A DNA stretch of 64,000 nt from assembly GCA_963843755.1 (NCBI GenBank), contig CAWJLS010000004.1:1-64000 (forward strand), written 5' to 3'. Position numbers and translations under genes: made by a program. Under the pieces are notes generated by a model. That model saw only the letters and a list, made by a program, of their open reading frames with translations. It was not told the DNA's origin and ran no database searches. How positions within the stretch are numbered: the stretch's first letter is position 1; each line of letters starts with the position of its first letter. Positions 8,168-16,222 of the stretch are shown one piece after another. This DNA is from CAWJLS01 sp963843755. Its GTDB lineage: Bacteria > Acidobacteriota > Thermoanaerobaculia > Multivoradales > DATKCC01.

Positions 8168-9357
8168 GAGGCTCGTTCCTCTTGAGTTGCTAGGCTCCGG
8201 TGGGTGTCTCTAGCACCTGCCGGGGCCGCTCCGATGACTAGGTCCAGGTCCGGGTCACACACCCGGGCCTGGGTCTTCCGCTCAGGTGATGCTAGGTGGT
8301 GACGCCCTCCGGTCCGATCGCCCGTTGAGCTACCCCGCCGGTCCCGCCAAGGGGCCTTGGAGTGCTCGGTCGCCCAACGAATTTCGAAGCCGAGCCTCGG
8401 GCCAGCCCGAGGGATTTCTCGGAGAGAGTCCGAGGTTGCCTCACGACACGCTCACGACACACAGCCGTTGCTTTTCGGCATAAGCGGCCGGCGCGCTTGT
8501 CGCCGCAACGATTCAGTAACCTCTTTGGAGGCAAGTCTTTACGCGTCTCTGGGCGATTTGCTCTTTGCGGCACTTTTTACCTCTTGCGAGACTACGGATC
8601 AGAAGGTTGGGGGTTCGAATCCTCCTGGGCGCACCACTTCAAGTCCTTTTTCCACAGACAGTTAGAAGAAATAGAGTTCCGGCTATGAGTCGGCCGGGAG
8701 AGCTGTCGTTGCTCTATCGTTGCAGCTGAGCACGCGGTAGGGGGTGGTTGAGGAGGGGTGTGCTCGTAAGTGACTGACGGGTAGCGACTTCGAATTCATA
8801 GCCCGGGATGCATTTTCGCTTCGCTTCAAAATAGGAGTGTATCAGGGCGTCTCACCCGATCTCATTTCCAGGGCGGTTGGAGAGGGCAATCTCCGGGTAG
8901 GGCAGTTAGTTCGGGACCCAACCTTCTGATCGGAGGTCAGGGGACACCTCCCTGCGGAGGGGCTCCGAAACTGTGTGCGAGCGGGATACCGCTGACCCGT
9001 ACGTCCGGTGCGACGAGCGGAACGCGAAACGGAGACACGAAGCGAATCAGGGCACGGGCACTCACCCAGAGGCGCCGACAAAAGAAACCTCCACGGCTCA
9101 CAGCCATCGCTCCCGCTCTCAACTCTGGGGGCGTATCTTCTGGAGGGCGAGCCCAAGACTGGAATGGCAGAGAATCTCCACGTCGGGTAACGCCGGCCTT
9201 CTCATTCCACATCCGATAGTCTGTCGCGGACGGAGGAGAATCTCAGGCTATGTGGGGCGCTCATCGCCACGCCTTCATCCTGCTCCAGCTGTATAGGGTG
9301 CTCGGACTACTTGCGCCTATGTAGCCAGACCATGCCGAAGACGACAAGCCTTCTGTT
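8168..9357. other. Gene-poor stretch holding a tRNA fragment
   Basis: Apart from the tRNA 3' fragment at 8590-8636 there is no convincing gene in this 1.2 kb. The short open frames lack ribosome sites and conserved-looking composition. One of them is the familiar artefact of translating a tRNA (DQKVGGSNPPG). The promoter of the minus-strand cassette starting at 8167 and that of the nuclease-STAND gene starting at 9358 must lie here. I could not assign clear -35/-10 boxes for either. Confidence 0.5.
8590..8636 (+). repeat. 3' half of a tRNA-Arg(ACG) gene; probable attachment-site scar
   Basis: The sequence reads from the anticodon loop CTACGGA (anticodon ACG) through a T-arm GGGGG-TTCGAAT-CCTCC to an acceptor strand TGGGCGC, discriminator A and encoded CCA. 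The 5' half is missing: the bases before the loop do not pair with TCAGA, and no GCGCCCA acceptor strand is found upstream. A 3' tRNA piece that starts at the anticodon loop is the classic footprint of a tyrosine-recombinase integration. The intact tRNA should lie at the other end of the element. Confidence 0.7.
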
Positions 9358-12207
9358 ATGAACCGATACGACATACCACCTCCTCATCTCTGGGAGGACT
9401 TCGAGAATCTCTGCCGAGACTTGTGGGCCTCGCTTTGGGAGGACCCGCATACCCGAAGGCACGGGCGCCAAGGGCAGCCGCAAGCAGGAGTCGATATCTA
9501 CGGTCGGCCTCTTTGGAGTTCCGGGTGGCATGGAGTCCAGTGCAAGGTCAAGAGCCAGATCTCGAACGCCCGGCTAACTAAAGCTGAGATTGTCACGGAG
9601 GTCAAGAAAGCGAGAGCCTTCAGCCCCCCTCTAGCGAGCTTCACTATTGCCACCACCGGCTCGCGCGACGTACACGTCGAAGAGCTGGTTCGCCAGATCT
9701 CAGACGAACAGGTCCGCCGAGGGTCGTTTCCTGTCACAGTCTCCTTTTGGGAAGACATCCTCGAAGCTCTGCAGGCCCATCCGGAACTTCTCCGGAAGCA
9801 CTATCGCACGTGGCAACGAGGAGGAGCCCAGCGACCCGTCGTCTTCATCGGGAAGCTCCCCCCCAGTGGTGAGAACTTCGTTGGCCGAGAAGAGGAACTC
9901 CACCAACTCGACAAAGCCTGGGCCGAAGGTACCAACGTTATCGTCTTCTCTGCGATCGGAGGGGCCGGCAAATCAGCCTTAATAAATCAGTGGCTTGACC
10001 GACTCAAGGAGGACAAGTGGCGAGCTGCTCATCGAGTTCTAGGCTGGACATTTAGCCCGCAGGGGACCGAATCTCCCGGCGCATTAGTTGAGGAATTCGT
10101 CGAACACACTCTCGACTGGCTCGGATCTGGCCCTGAAACGAGCGCATCGCCCTGGAAAAGGGGAGAGCGATTGGCCACGCTGCTTCGCGAGGAGCGAAGC
10201 CTCCTAGTCCTCGATGGTTTCCAATCCCTGCAGTATCCGCCCGGACCGAGAGGGGGGAAGATCAAGGACCCTGTGGCCGAAGCCCTTGTGAAGGAGCTAG
10301 CTGCGGACAACCCGGGACTCTGCGTCATCACGACTCACCTAGATGTAAGCGACATAGCCGGCCGAAGGGGCGTGACGACGATTACACTAGAGAGACTCTC
10401 CGCGGAGACCGGAGCCGAGCTCTTGCAACAGCTCGGGGTGCAAGGGCCGATGAGGGAACTTCGAGCTGTAGCTGACAAACTCGCCGGCCACGGCCTCGCC
10501 CTCACCCTCATGGGAACCTTTCTCCGAGATATTTGCGATGGGGACATCCGCCGCTGGAACGAAGTTGCAGTTTTGGATGAAGGGCTTAGGCTTGAGGGGA
10601 GTAGCCAAGCCCGACAGGTCATCGCCGGCTACGAGAGGTGGTTTGGGCCTAGCCCGGAGATTCAAGTTCTCTACCTGTTAGGCCTCTTCGACGGGCCTGC
10701 CGACCCAGGGCCAATCGCCGCCCTTAGAGCACAACCGGGTATCCCACGGCTTACGGAAGGCATCGACGACAGGCAGTCGAACGCCTGGAAGGCAGCCCTG
10801 GCTCGGTTGCGGGACGCGCACCTCGTGGCGCCTGCACAACTTTCCGCAGGAGGATCCCAGGACCTCTCGGATGGTCAAGTGTTAGGTGCGCATCCGCTCG
10901 TGATCGAGTACTTCGGTGAGCGACTAAAGGTAACGAATCCAGAGGCATGGCACCAAGGCCATGATCGCCTATATCAATATTACAAGCGACGTGCACCGGA
11001 GTATCCAGAGAGCTTCGACGAGATGCTTCCCCTATACCGTGCAGTAGTTCACGGATGCTCGGCTGGGAAGGTCCAAGAGACGTGCGACGAGGTACTCAAA
11101 AAGAGAATTCTGCGAGGTAAGGAGTTTTTTAGCTGGCGGAAACTCGGAACCTTTGGCGCAGAACTCACAGCACTCGCAGCCTTCTTTGATCGCCGATGGA
11201 ACAGTCCATCTTGTCGACTCCGCTTGTCGGACCGCCTGTGGCTCTTGGCCTTGGTCGGGTTCCATCTGCGGGCGGTGGGAAGGCTGGAGGATGCAGTACA
11301 ACCAACAGTCCTTGCCCTCGAAGGACGCACAAGAGAACAAGACTGGGAAAACGCCGCTGTATCAGCAAGCGCCTTGTGCACGCTCAAACTCCTTCTGGGC
11401 GATGTATCCGGCGGTGTGGGGACAGCTAAGCACAGTGTCGATCTCGCGGACCGGAGCAAGAGTCTTGTGAGCCGCGGCCTACGATTAACCACGCTTGCCA
11501 ATGCGGAGCATCAAGCAGGTCATTTCCAGCGGAGTAAACTTCTGTTTGAGCGGGCTGAGGCGATGGAGGTACAGCAGGGACATCGACAGCTCCACTCTCT
11601 TCCGGGTTACAGATATTGCGATCTAATTCTGAGTCTAGGAGAGCCAGGGGATGGCAGCGGGCTGGAGAGCGCGGAACCGACGTACCATGTAGCTTGTCTA
11701 GAGGTACGACGACGGGCGGCTGTTGCACTTGAAATCGCGGAGGAAGACCACGACTTGCTCAATATCTCGCTTGCCAAGCTCTGCCAGGCGCGTTCGAGCC
11801 TAGGCCTATCTGTGACCTTACGCCCCGCGGCGCAGTACTTGACCAGAGCCAAGGAAGAGTTTGCAGACACCTTAGATACTCTTCGCGAAGCTGGCCGCGA
11901 GGACTACATAGCTATTGGCCTTCTCAGCCGTGCTGCCTTCCATCGGTTAGCAGGCAACTCGAAGGCCTCTGCAGCTGACCTCGGGGAGGCAGAAGAGATT
12001 GCAAAGCGCGGCTCCATGCGTCTTTTGGAAGCTGACATACAGCTTGGCTGGACACGCCATCACCTGAAAAACGGTGACCCTGGTGCTGCTCGCCAGCACC
12101 TAGCACGCACAAAGAGCCTCGTGTCGGCTTGTGGGTACGGGCGCCGTCAGCGCGAAGTTGCCTGGCTAGAGAACCTGCCTCTCCTGGACGAAGGCGCCAC
12201 AGAATAG
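9358..12207 (+). CDS. STAND NTPase with N-terminal PD-(D/E)XK nuclease and C-terminal TPR-like repeats
   Basis: 949 residues. Residues 10-150 look like a restriction-endonuclease-like domain: an acidic helix FENLCRDLW, then GVDIYG (Asp46) and GVQCKVK (Gln61-x-Lys63). The NB-ARC/STAND ATPase follows: FVGREEEL at 174-181, Walker A GGAGKSAL at 201-208 and Walker B LLVLDG at 282-287. From ~600 onward there are tandem helical repeats of TPR type (for example ALCTLKLLLGDVSGGVGTAK). The nuclease-STAND-sensor layout is that of Avs/NLR-like antiphage proteins, which detect a phage component, oligomerise and cut DNA. It lies beside an attachment scar and is convergent with a RiPP locus. The antiviral role is inferred. 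Confidence 0.85.
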   Translation: MNRYDIPPPHLWEDFENLCRDLWASLWEDPHTRRHGRQGQPQAGVDIYGRPLWSSGWHGVQCKVKSQISNARLTKAEIVTEVKKARAFSPPLASFTIATTGSRDVHVEELVRQISDEQVRRGSFPVTVSFWEDILEALQAHPELLRKHYRTWQRGGAQRPVVFIGKLPPSGENFVGREEELHQLDKAWAEGTNVIVFSAIGGAGKSALINQWLDRLKEDKWRAAHRVLGWTFSPQGTESPGALVEEFVEHTLDWLGSGPETSASPWKRGERLATLLREERSLLVLDGFQSLQYPPGPRGGKIKDPVAEALVKELAADNPGLCVITTHLDVSDIAGRRGVTTITLERLSAETGAELLQQLGVQGPMRELRAVADKLAGHGLALTLMGTFLRDICDGDIRRWNEVAVLDEGLRLEGSSQARQVIAGYERWFGPSPEIQVLYLLGLFDGPADPGPIAALRAQPGIPRLTEGIDDRQSNAWKAALARLRDAHLVAPAQLSAGGSQDLSDGQVLGAHPLVIEYFGERLKVTNPEAWHQGHDRLYQYYKRRAPEYPESFDEMLPLYRAVVHGCSAGKVQETCDEVLKKRILRGKEFFSWRKLGTFGAELTALAAFFDRRWNSPSCRLRLSDRLWLLALVGFHLRAVGRLEDAVQPTVLALEGRTREQDWENAAVSASALCTLKLLLGDVSGGVGTAKHSVDLADRSKSLVSRGLRLTTLANAEHQAGHFQRSKLLFERAEAMEVQQGHRQLHSLPGYRYCDLILSLGEPGDGSGLESAEPTYHVACLEVRRRAAVALEIAEEDHDLLNISLAKLCQARSSLGLSVTLRPAAQYLTRAKEEFADTLDTLREAGREDYIAIGLLSRAAFHRLAGNSKASAADLGEAEEIAKRGSMRLLEADIQLGWTRHHLKNGDPGAARQHLARTKSLVSACGYGRRQREVAWLENLPLLDEGATE

Positions 12208-12518
12208 GAGATCTTTGGAGTTTCTTGCTCAGAGTCCGGGCCTCGCCAAGGCTGCCGGGAAGGAATCCTCAAGGGAGAGTTCCTCGTGTCTTCTCGACTG
12301 CATGGATGTTCTATTTTTGAAGGTCCAGTTAGGCGGTCTGTCAAGACTCTATAAGCGTACCACCAGAGCCTGGCGTCCAGGTAGGTCTAAGAACATCACC
12401 GAGACGGGTACATACACTTACCCTTCTTCATGACCCTAAAGCCGAGGTGCAATACAGACGAAGGGCCGGCGACCCGTGTCCGATCCTCTCAGGCCGCCGA
12501 CCCCTTGAAAGCGCCTTC
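12208..12518. other. Convergent intergenic region, no gene seen
   Basis: This 311-bp stretch lies between the end of the nuclease-STAND gene and the end of the small Cys-rich peptide gene. I looked for further small peptide genes on the minus strand. The best candidate is an 11-codon frame with no ribosome site, so I call nothing. No clear terminator hairpin with a T-run was found. Confidence 0.4.
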
Positions 12519-12656
12519 CTACTTGCAACCGCAAAGGTGGTCGACGCAGCACTCTCCCTTTGCCACCATGCTCGCTACCACCTCGTTGACGTTCGCATCC
12601 TTCTGCGTAGGGGCTACAACCTTCTCATGCCCCCACGGCCTCTTCACGGCCTTCAC
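12519..12656 (-). CDS. Candidate RiPP precursor peptide, 45 aa, Cys-rich C-terminus
   Basis: A GTG start is preceded by GGGAGGTGAT at ideal spacing, among the strongest ribosome sites in the window. The 45-residue product has a charged leader-like N-terminal part (KAVKRPWGHEK), a helical middle (NVNEVVASMVAKG) and a C-terminal core ECCVDHLCGCK with four Cys at 36, 37, 42 and 44. The gene begins 50 bases after the stop of a radical SAM/SPASM enzyme of the peptide-maturase type, on the same strand. A long in-frame extension upstream has no ribosome site and reads into the maturase gene, so it is rejected. The product is inferred to carry thioether or other Cys cross-links. No transporter or protease is adjacent. 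Confidence 0.7.
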   Translation of the reverse strand: MKAVKRPWGHEKVVAPTQKDANVNEVVASMVAKGECCVDHLCGCK

Positions 12657-12706
12657 TTGAATCACCTCCCTTCTCTTGTGAGGTAGAGGATTCGCTGATT
12701 CCGTGG

Positions 12707-14041
12707 TTAGATCATCGATTCCACGGCTTGGTCCAGACGCCCAAATGCAACTTGCTTCAGAATGTAGCTCGCGTTTGTGGGCGCCAGAGAACACGCTCTC
12801 GTCGAAGTGGATGTGTGCCTAAGCTTCCTGCAACCACCCATGCAGAGCGGCAAGAAGACACAGTCGCTACAAGGCTCTGGGAAGCTGGCCGGTTTCTCCA
12901 CCCAACGTCTCCACGCCGTTGCATCCTTCACCAACTGACCATCTTCATCTAGATACCCTACTCGATCGTTACCTTCGAACCTTGTGACGCTGCACTTGAA
13001 GATGTCGCCGTTGGGAGCAACGATCAGCTGGTGCTCTCGCTCTGCATAGCAATAGACTAGTCTTCCCGGCCGAATGGTGTTGTTGCTGAAGGTGATGTCG
13101 TATCCCAGCGCCTCGGCCGTTCGATAGTGAGAAGCAAGCTGGTCGCCGATCACCTCGGGAGCAAGGTTAACCATGGCGCTCTGGTCAAACGTCCCAAAAA
13201 CTGGTTCCAGGACCACGCGGAGTTGTGAACGTACATCCTGCGGGAAATGTTGGAGGAGTGCTGGCACTGCATCAATGTTTGTATGGTTGAAGTTGATTCG
13301 GAGAGACACCTTGATTTTGTCGGAGCTTCGCACGAGCCGTACCACCCCCGCATACACCCTATCCCACGTTGGTCCTCCGCTTCGCAAGACTCGCAGACGA
13401 TCGTGAGTTTCTGCCGGGCCATCCATGGTGACCTGGAAGCTATAGATGCCTCCGCTGACCAGCCGATCAACTGTACGTGGATTGAGTAGATAGCCATTGG
13501 TTGTCACGTGGGGGATCAACAGTTGATCACAGCCGGTAGCGAGCGATTTGGCGTAACTTGTAATCCTAAGCAATTGGTCGGTTCTGATCAGGGGCTCCCC
13601 GCCAAACCAATGAAGCATGACAAGCTTGTAAGCGGCCAGATTCCTCGCCATCCATCGGCAAAGCCGCCGTTCGGTCTCCTGCGTCATCAACTCATTTCGG
13701 TGATCTTCGTAGCAGTAGGTGCATGAGAAATTGCAGTTCAGGGTTGGCAACAATATTAAGTCTAGTCGGTTCGGATCCTCTATCCCTGCTGCCTTGCGAG
13801 CATGAAGTTCGGCGAGTTCGTCGAGATCGTCCTCGATCAGGTGACGTTGAGCTAGAAGCTGCTCGCCAATGGCTGTCAGACTAACTCTCTTCCGTCCATG
13901 AGAGGCAGTTCCTTGCAGCAGTTCCTCGGCCGGCTTCCTCTCGTGCTTGTCCAGCACTGTGAGACTTCCGAAGAGGGTATTGTAGACAATGAGCCCTCCA
14001 GACGGGAGGTTCACGGTGAAGTTGTACTTCGACGGCCGCAT
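12707..14041 (-). CDS. Radical SAM/SPASM peptide maturase
   Basis: 444 residues from an ATG with TAGGAGG eight bases upstream; a longer frame to 14116 lacks such a site. Residues 1-60 (YNFTVNLPSGGLIVYNTL) resemble the N-terminal region that precedes the barrel in RiPP maturases. The radical SAM motif CNFSCTYC (Cys 103, 107, 110) binds the 4Fe-4S cluster that cleaves AdoMet, followed by WFGGEPL. The C-terminal SPASM region has isolated Cys residues (VYCYAERE, IFKCSV) and the CSDCVFLPLCMGGC block with a further Cys, for auxiliary clusters. Such enzymes install thioether or C-C links on Cys-rich peptides. The adjacent 45-aa peptide is the obvious substrate. Confidence 0.88.
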   Translation of the reverse strand: MRPSKYNFTVNLPSGGLIVYNTLFGSLTVLDKHERKPAEELLQGTASHGRKRVSLTAIGEQLLAQRHLIEDDLDELAELHARKAAGIEDPNRLDLILLPTLNCNFSCTYCYEDHRNELMTQETERRLCRWMARNLAAYKLVMLHWFGGEPLIRTDQLLRITSYAKSLATGCDQLLIPHVTTNGYLLNPRTVDRLVSGGIYSFQVTMDGPAETHDRLRVLRSGGPTWDRVYAGVVRLVRSSDKIKVSLRINFNHTNIDAVPALLQHFPQDVRSQLRVVLEPVFGTFDQSAMVNLAPEVIGDQLASHYRTAEALGYDITFSNNTIRPGRLVYCYAEREHQLIVAPNGDIFKCSVTRFEGNDRVGYLDEDGQLVKDATAWRRWVEKPASFPEPCSDCVFLPLCMGGCRKLRHTSTSTRACSLAPTNASYILKQVAFGRLDQAVESMI

Positions 14042-14380
14042 TGGGAGCCTCCTAGCAAGAACCGGACGCTGCGGAATTGCGAAAACGTTACCGCGTGAAA
14101 TCACAGCCGTCACCACCCTATCGGGCGGGTTGCAGGAGTTTTGCTGGAACTGAAGGTCCGTGCCTAGACAAGGCCATCGACGAAGGCCAGACCAAGACCT
14201 TGGAGTACTCTGCTCGCCGCCCCAAGCGGAACGAGGTGCGCGAGCACGCTCTCAGTCAGGCCGTAGGCGTGGTTGCCCGAGGCAGGCCGCCCCGTTGACA
14301 CCCACCCCCGTTCCTCTGTAGCCACCAGCCTCCGCGGCCCGGCCCTCCTGGTCGGGCTGACAGCCAACGGAGGAACGACG
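14042..14380. other. Divergent intergenic region between RiPP maturase and second cassette
   Basis: No gene is seen. The segment must hold the minus-strand promoter of the maturase and contains the plus-strand promoter at 14294. It probably also contains the boundary between the RiPP/STAND cargo and the recombinase-bearing element, but no tRNA or direct repeat was recognised here. Confidence 0.4.
14294..14323 (+). promoter_or_regulatory. Element promoter P1 (GTTGAC-N18-GTAGCC)
   Basis: One of six promoters in the element with GTTGAC and a GTA-beginning -10 region separated by exactly 18 bases. Here the -10 is the weakest (GTAGCC). Transcription would start around 14330, leaving a ~50-base leader that ends in GGAGGAACGACG before the ATG at 14381. 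Confidence 0.55.
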
Positions 14381-14860
14381 ATGACCGAGAGCCGAAGCCC
14401 CGAGCAGACATCCCGTCCACCTGAATCTGGCCCCTCTGGAGTCCAAGGCAGCCCAGACCCCGACCAACCCTCTCCCCTCGAACAGCAGGCCTTCCGCGCC
14501 ACCTTCCTCTGGCGGTTCCATCGCCCGGAGGTGATCGCCGCCTTCCGCGTTGTCGGCGACGCCTTATGCGATCTCCAGAACGAGGCGGGTGCTTGGGGAC
14601 CGAAAGGCGACACTCCGATCACCTGGGGAGAGCTCCAGGCGGCGAGCGAAGATCTCGACCACCTCGTAACCTACCTGGACGAGGTGGCGGGTGACCGAAC
14701 CGCTGCCGAGCTGGATGAGGTCTCAGAGGCTCTCGCTGTGGATACCGCGCGATGGGCAGGTCAGTTGGCCCGGCTGGTGCTCGACATGCGCCGAAGTCTT
14801 GACAGGGCCGCGGAGGCTCTGGCCCACGAAGCGAACGATGCGGACTCCGGGACGGAGTAG
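14381..14860 (+). CDS. Conserved hypothetical partner of the RadC-H-NS protein (copy 2)
   Basis: 159 residues, the same length as its paralogue at 7688-8167. The ATG follows a GGAGG ribosome site; an in-frame extension to 14273 overlaps the promoter and is rejected. The N-terminal ~45 residues are Pro/Ser-rich and unconserved. The rest aligns closely with the paralogue (QQAFRATFLWRF, GDALCDLQNEAGAWGPK, EDLDHLVTYLDEVAGD). Likely a small helical DNA- or protein-binding partner of the next gene, six bases downstream. Function unknown. Confidence 0.75.
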   Translation: MTESRSPEQTSRPPESGPSGVQGSPDPDQPSPLEQQAFRATFLWRFHRPEVIAAFRVVGDALCDLQNEAGAWGPKGDTPITWGELQAASEDLDHLVTYLDEVAGDRTAAELDEVSEALAVDTARWAGQLARLVLDMRRSLDRAAEALAHEANDADSGTE

Positions 14861-14866
14861 CGGCCA

Positions 14867-15700
14867 ATGGACCAATCCGACCGCCCCCTCCAAGAGCCCA
14901 TCCGGCTCGACTCACCAACCCGCCGCACCGACACTTCGACCACCAACGCAACGGTGACCCCGATCGATCCCGGGTGCGCCTACTCCCGGTTCTCTCTCGC
15001 CCTGGTTCGACACCCACCTGAGCCGCCCTACACCGGCGACCGCACCGTGGACAGTCCAGCGGCGGTGGTTCCCTACCTCCACCTCCTCCTCCAGGACGAG
15101 CCCGCAGAGTGCCTCGGTGCGCTCTTCCTGACCGTCCGGAACCACCCGATCGGGCACGCGATCCCGTTCCGGGGGACGCTCTCATCCTGCAAGGTCGAGC
15201 CCCGCCCTCTGCTCGTCATGGCCCTGGCTGTGAATGCCGCGCGTCTGGCCTTGTTCCATGGCCATCCCAGCGGGGACCCATCCCCGAGCCCGGAGGACCG
15301 GGCCTTCGCACGGCGGTTCCGCGAGGCGGGGGATGTCGTCGGGGTAACGCTGTTCGACTTCATCGTGCTGGGGGAGCCGCCGTCGTACTACTCGTTCCGG
15401 GAGGGGCGGCAGGTCGATCCGAGGCCCTCACGTCCTGAGACTGCCCGCCCTTTCCTTCGCCAGATTCGCCGACGCGAGCCGAAGTACCGTCATCCCGACG
15501 AACCAGAACTCACCTGGGCGGGCACCGGGTTCATGCCCGTTTGGTTGCGCGAGGAGATCGAAGGCGGGGCGTGCCTCAAAGACTTCCTCGTCAAGGGCGC
15601 GAGGATCACCAAGGGACCGGCCCGACAGGAGCAGGAGGCGAAGGACCGGGCACGGCTCCGCGAGGTGGCGGACCGGGACGCCGAAGGGGACACCCCATGA
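14867..15700 (+). CDS. RadC/JAB-domain protein with H-NS-like C-terminal tail (copy 2)
   Basis: 277 residues. The JAB/RadC domain spans about 65-170, with FRGTLSSCKVEPRPLLVMAL and the zinc motif HGHPSGDPSPSPED at 131-144. The H-NS-like domain is at ~205-243: KYRHPDEPELTWAGTGF, MPVWL, ACLKDFLV. A basic linker separates them. RadC-type proteins are common on integrative elements but their biochemical activity is unsettled. The H-NS tail would bring the protein to AT-rich or foreign DNA. It lies between the helical partner (6 bp upstream) and another small gene whose ATG overlaps its stop. Confidence 0.87.
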   Translation: MDQSDRPLQEPIRLDSPTRRTDTSTTNATVTPIDPGCAYSRFSLALVRHPPEPPYTGDRTVDSPAAVVPYLHLLLQDEPAECLGALFLTVRNHPIGHAIPFRGTLSSCKVEPRPLLVMALAVNAARLALFHGHPSGDPSPSPEDRAFARRFREAGDVVGVTLFDFIVLGEPPSYYSFREGRQVDPRPSRPETARPFLRQIRRREPKYRHPDEPELTWAGTGFMPVWLREEIEGGACLKDFLVKGARITKGPARQEQEAKDRARLREVADRDAEGDTP

Positions 15701-16053
15701 GCATCCGGCACTCGCTGCTGTGGCGGTTCGAGGACCCGACCGACGCCCAGGCGGTTGAACGGCTCGGGTTGCTGCTCCGCGAGTACGTGGAGGGCACAGA
15801 GCAGTGCGGACCTGACCCGAACCGGGATGAGACCGTGGCGGCGATCGAGGCCGCGTCTGCTGACTTACAGGAGACCGCGCGGGAGTTCCGGGCCATCGCC
15901 AAGCGCCGGGAGAAGACCTTCCGTCCGGAGGTGCTGCGGCTTTGCCGGTTGGCGGATGGGTGGGCGGAGAAGACAAACGGGCTGGTGCAGGAGGTGTGGT
16001 CCGTGCTCGAAGGAGACCGGGGCGATCCACCGAGGTACGGTCGTAACCGGTAG
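15697..16053 (+). CDS. Small hypothetical helical protein
   Basis: 118 residues, starting MSIRHSLLWRF at an ATG that overlaps the RadC-H-NS stop (ATGA), so it belongs to the same operon. The predicted protein is mostly helical and charged (EAASADLQETAREFRAIAKR, RPEVLRLCRLADGWAEK). I recognise no family. It resembles the cassette partner in general character (a helical protein of similar size with a RF motif near the N-terminus), so it may be a distant relative. No equivalent is found beside copy 1. Confidence 0.6.
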   Translation: MSIRHSLLWRFEDPTDAQAVERLGLLLREYVEGTEQCGPDPNRDETVAAIEAASADLQETAREFRAIAKRREKTFRPEVLRLCRLADGWAEKTNGLVQEVWSVLEGDRGDPPRYGRNR

Positions 16054-16222
16054 GGTGGAAGTCGATCGGCGGGTCGGCCATGACTCGGCGGCGCACTAGA
16101 AGATCCGCCAGGGCCGCTCACGTACTCCGCTCCAACGTACGCACCCACCAGCATTCCCTTGCACCCTGTAGACTCCGGACCGGCGCGGCGTAGGGTCGCA
16201 CTAACTCAGGAGGGGGGATGAG

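Noticed and set aside
8500..8640. Complete tRNA gene
   Set aside because: Only the 3' half folds; no matching acceptor 5' strand, D-arm or anticodon 5' stem.
12361..12518. Second RiPP precursor downstream
   Set aside because: Only an 11-codon frame without a ribosome site was found.
12519..12794. 91-residue form of the Cys-rich peptide
   Set aside because: The longer frame starts inside the maturase gene without a ribosome site; the GTG at 12656 has a perfect one.
14273..14381. Extended start of the cassette partner gene
   Set aside because: The extension overlaps promoter P1 and makes the protein longer than its paralogue; the ATG at 14381 follows GGAGG and gives equal length.
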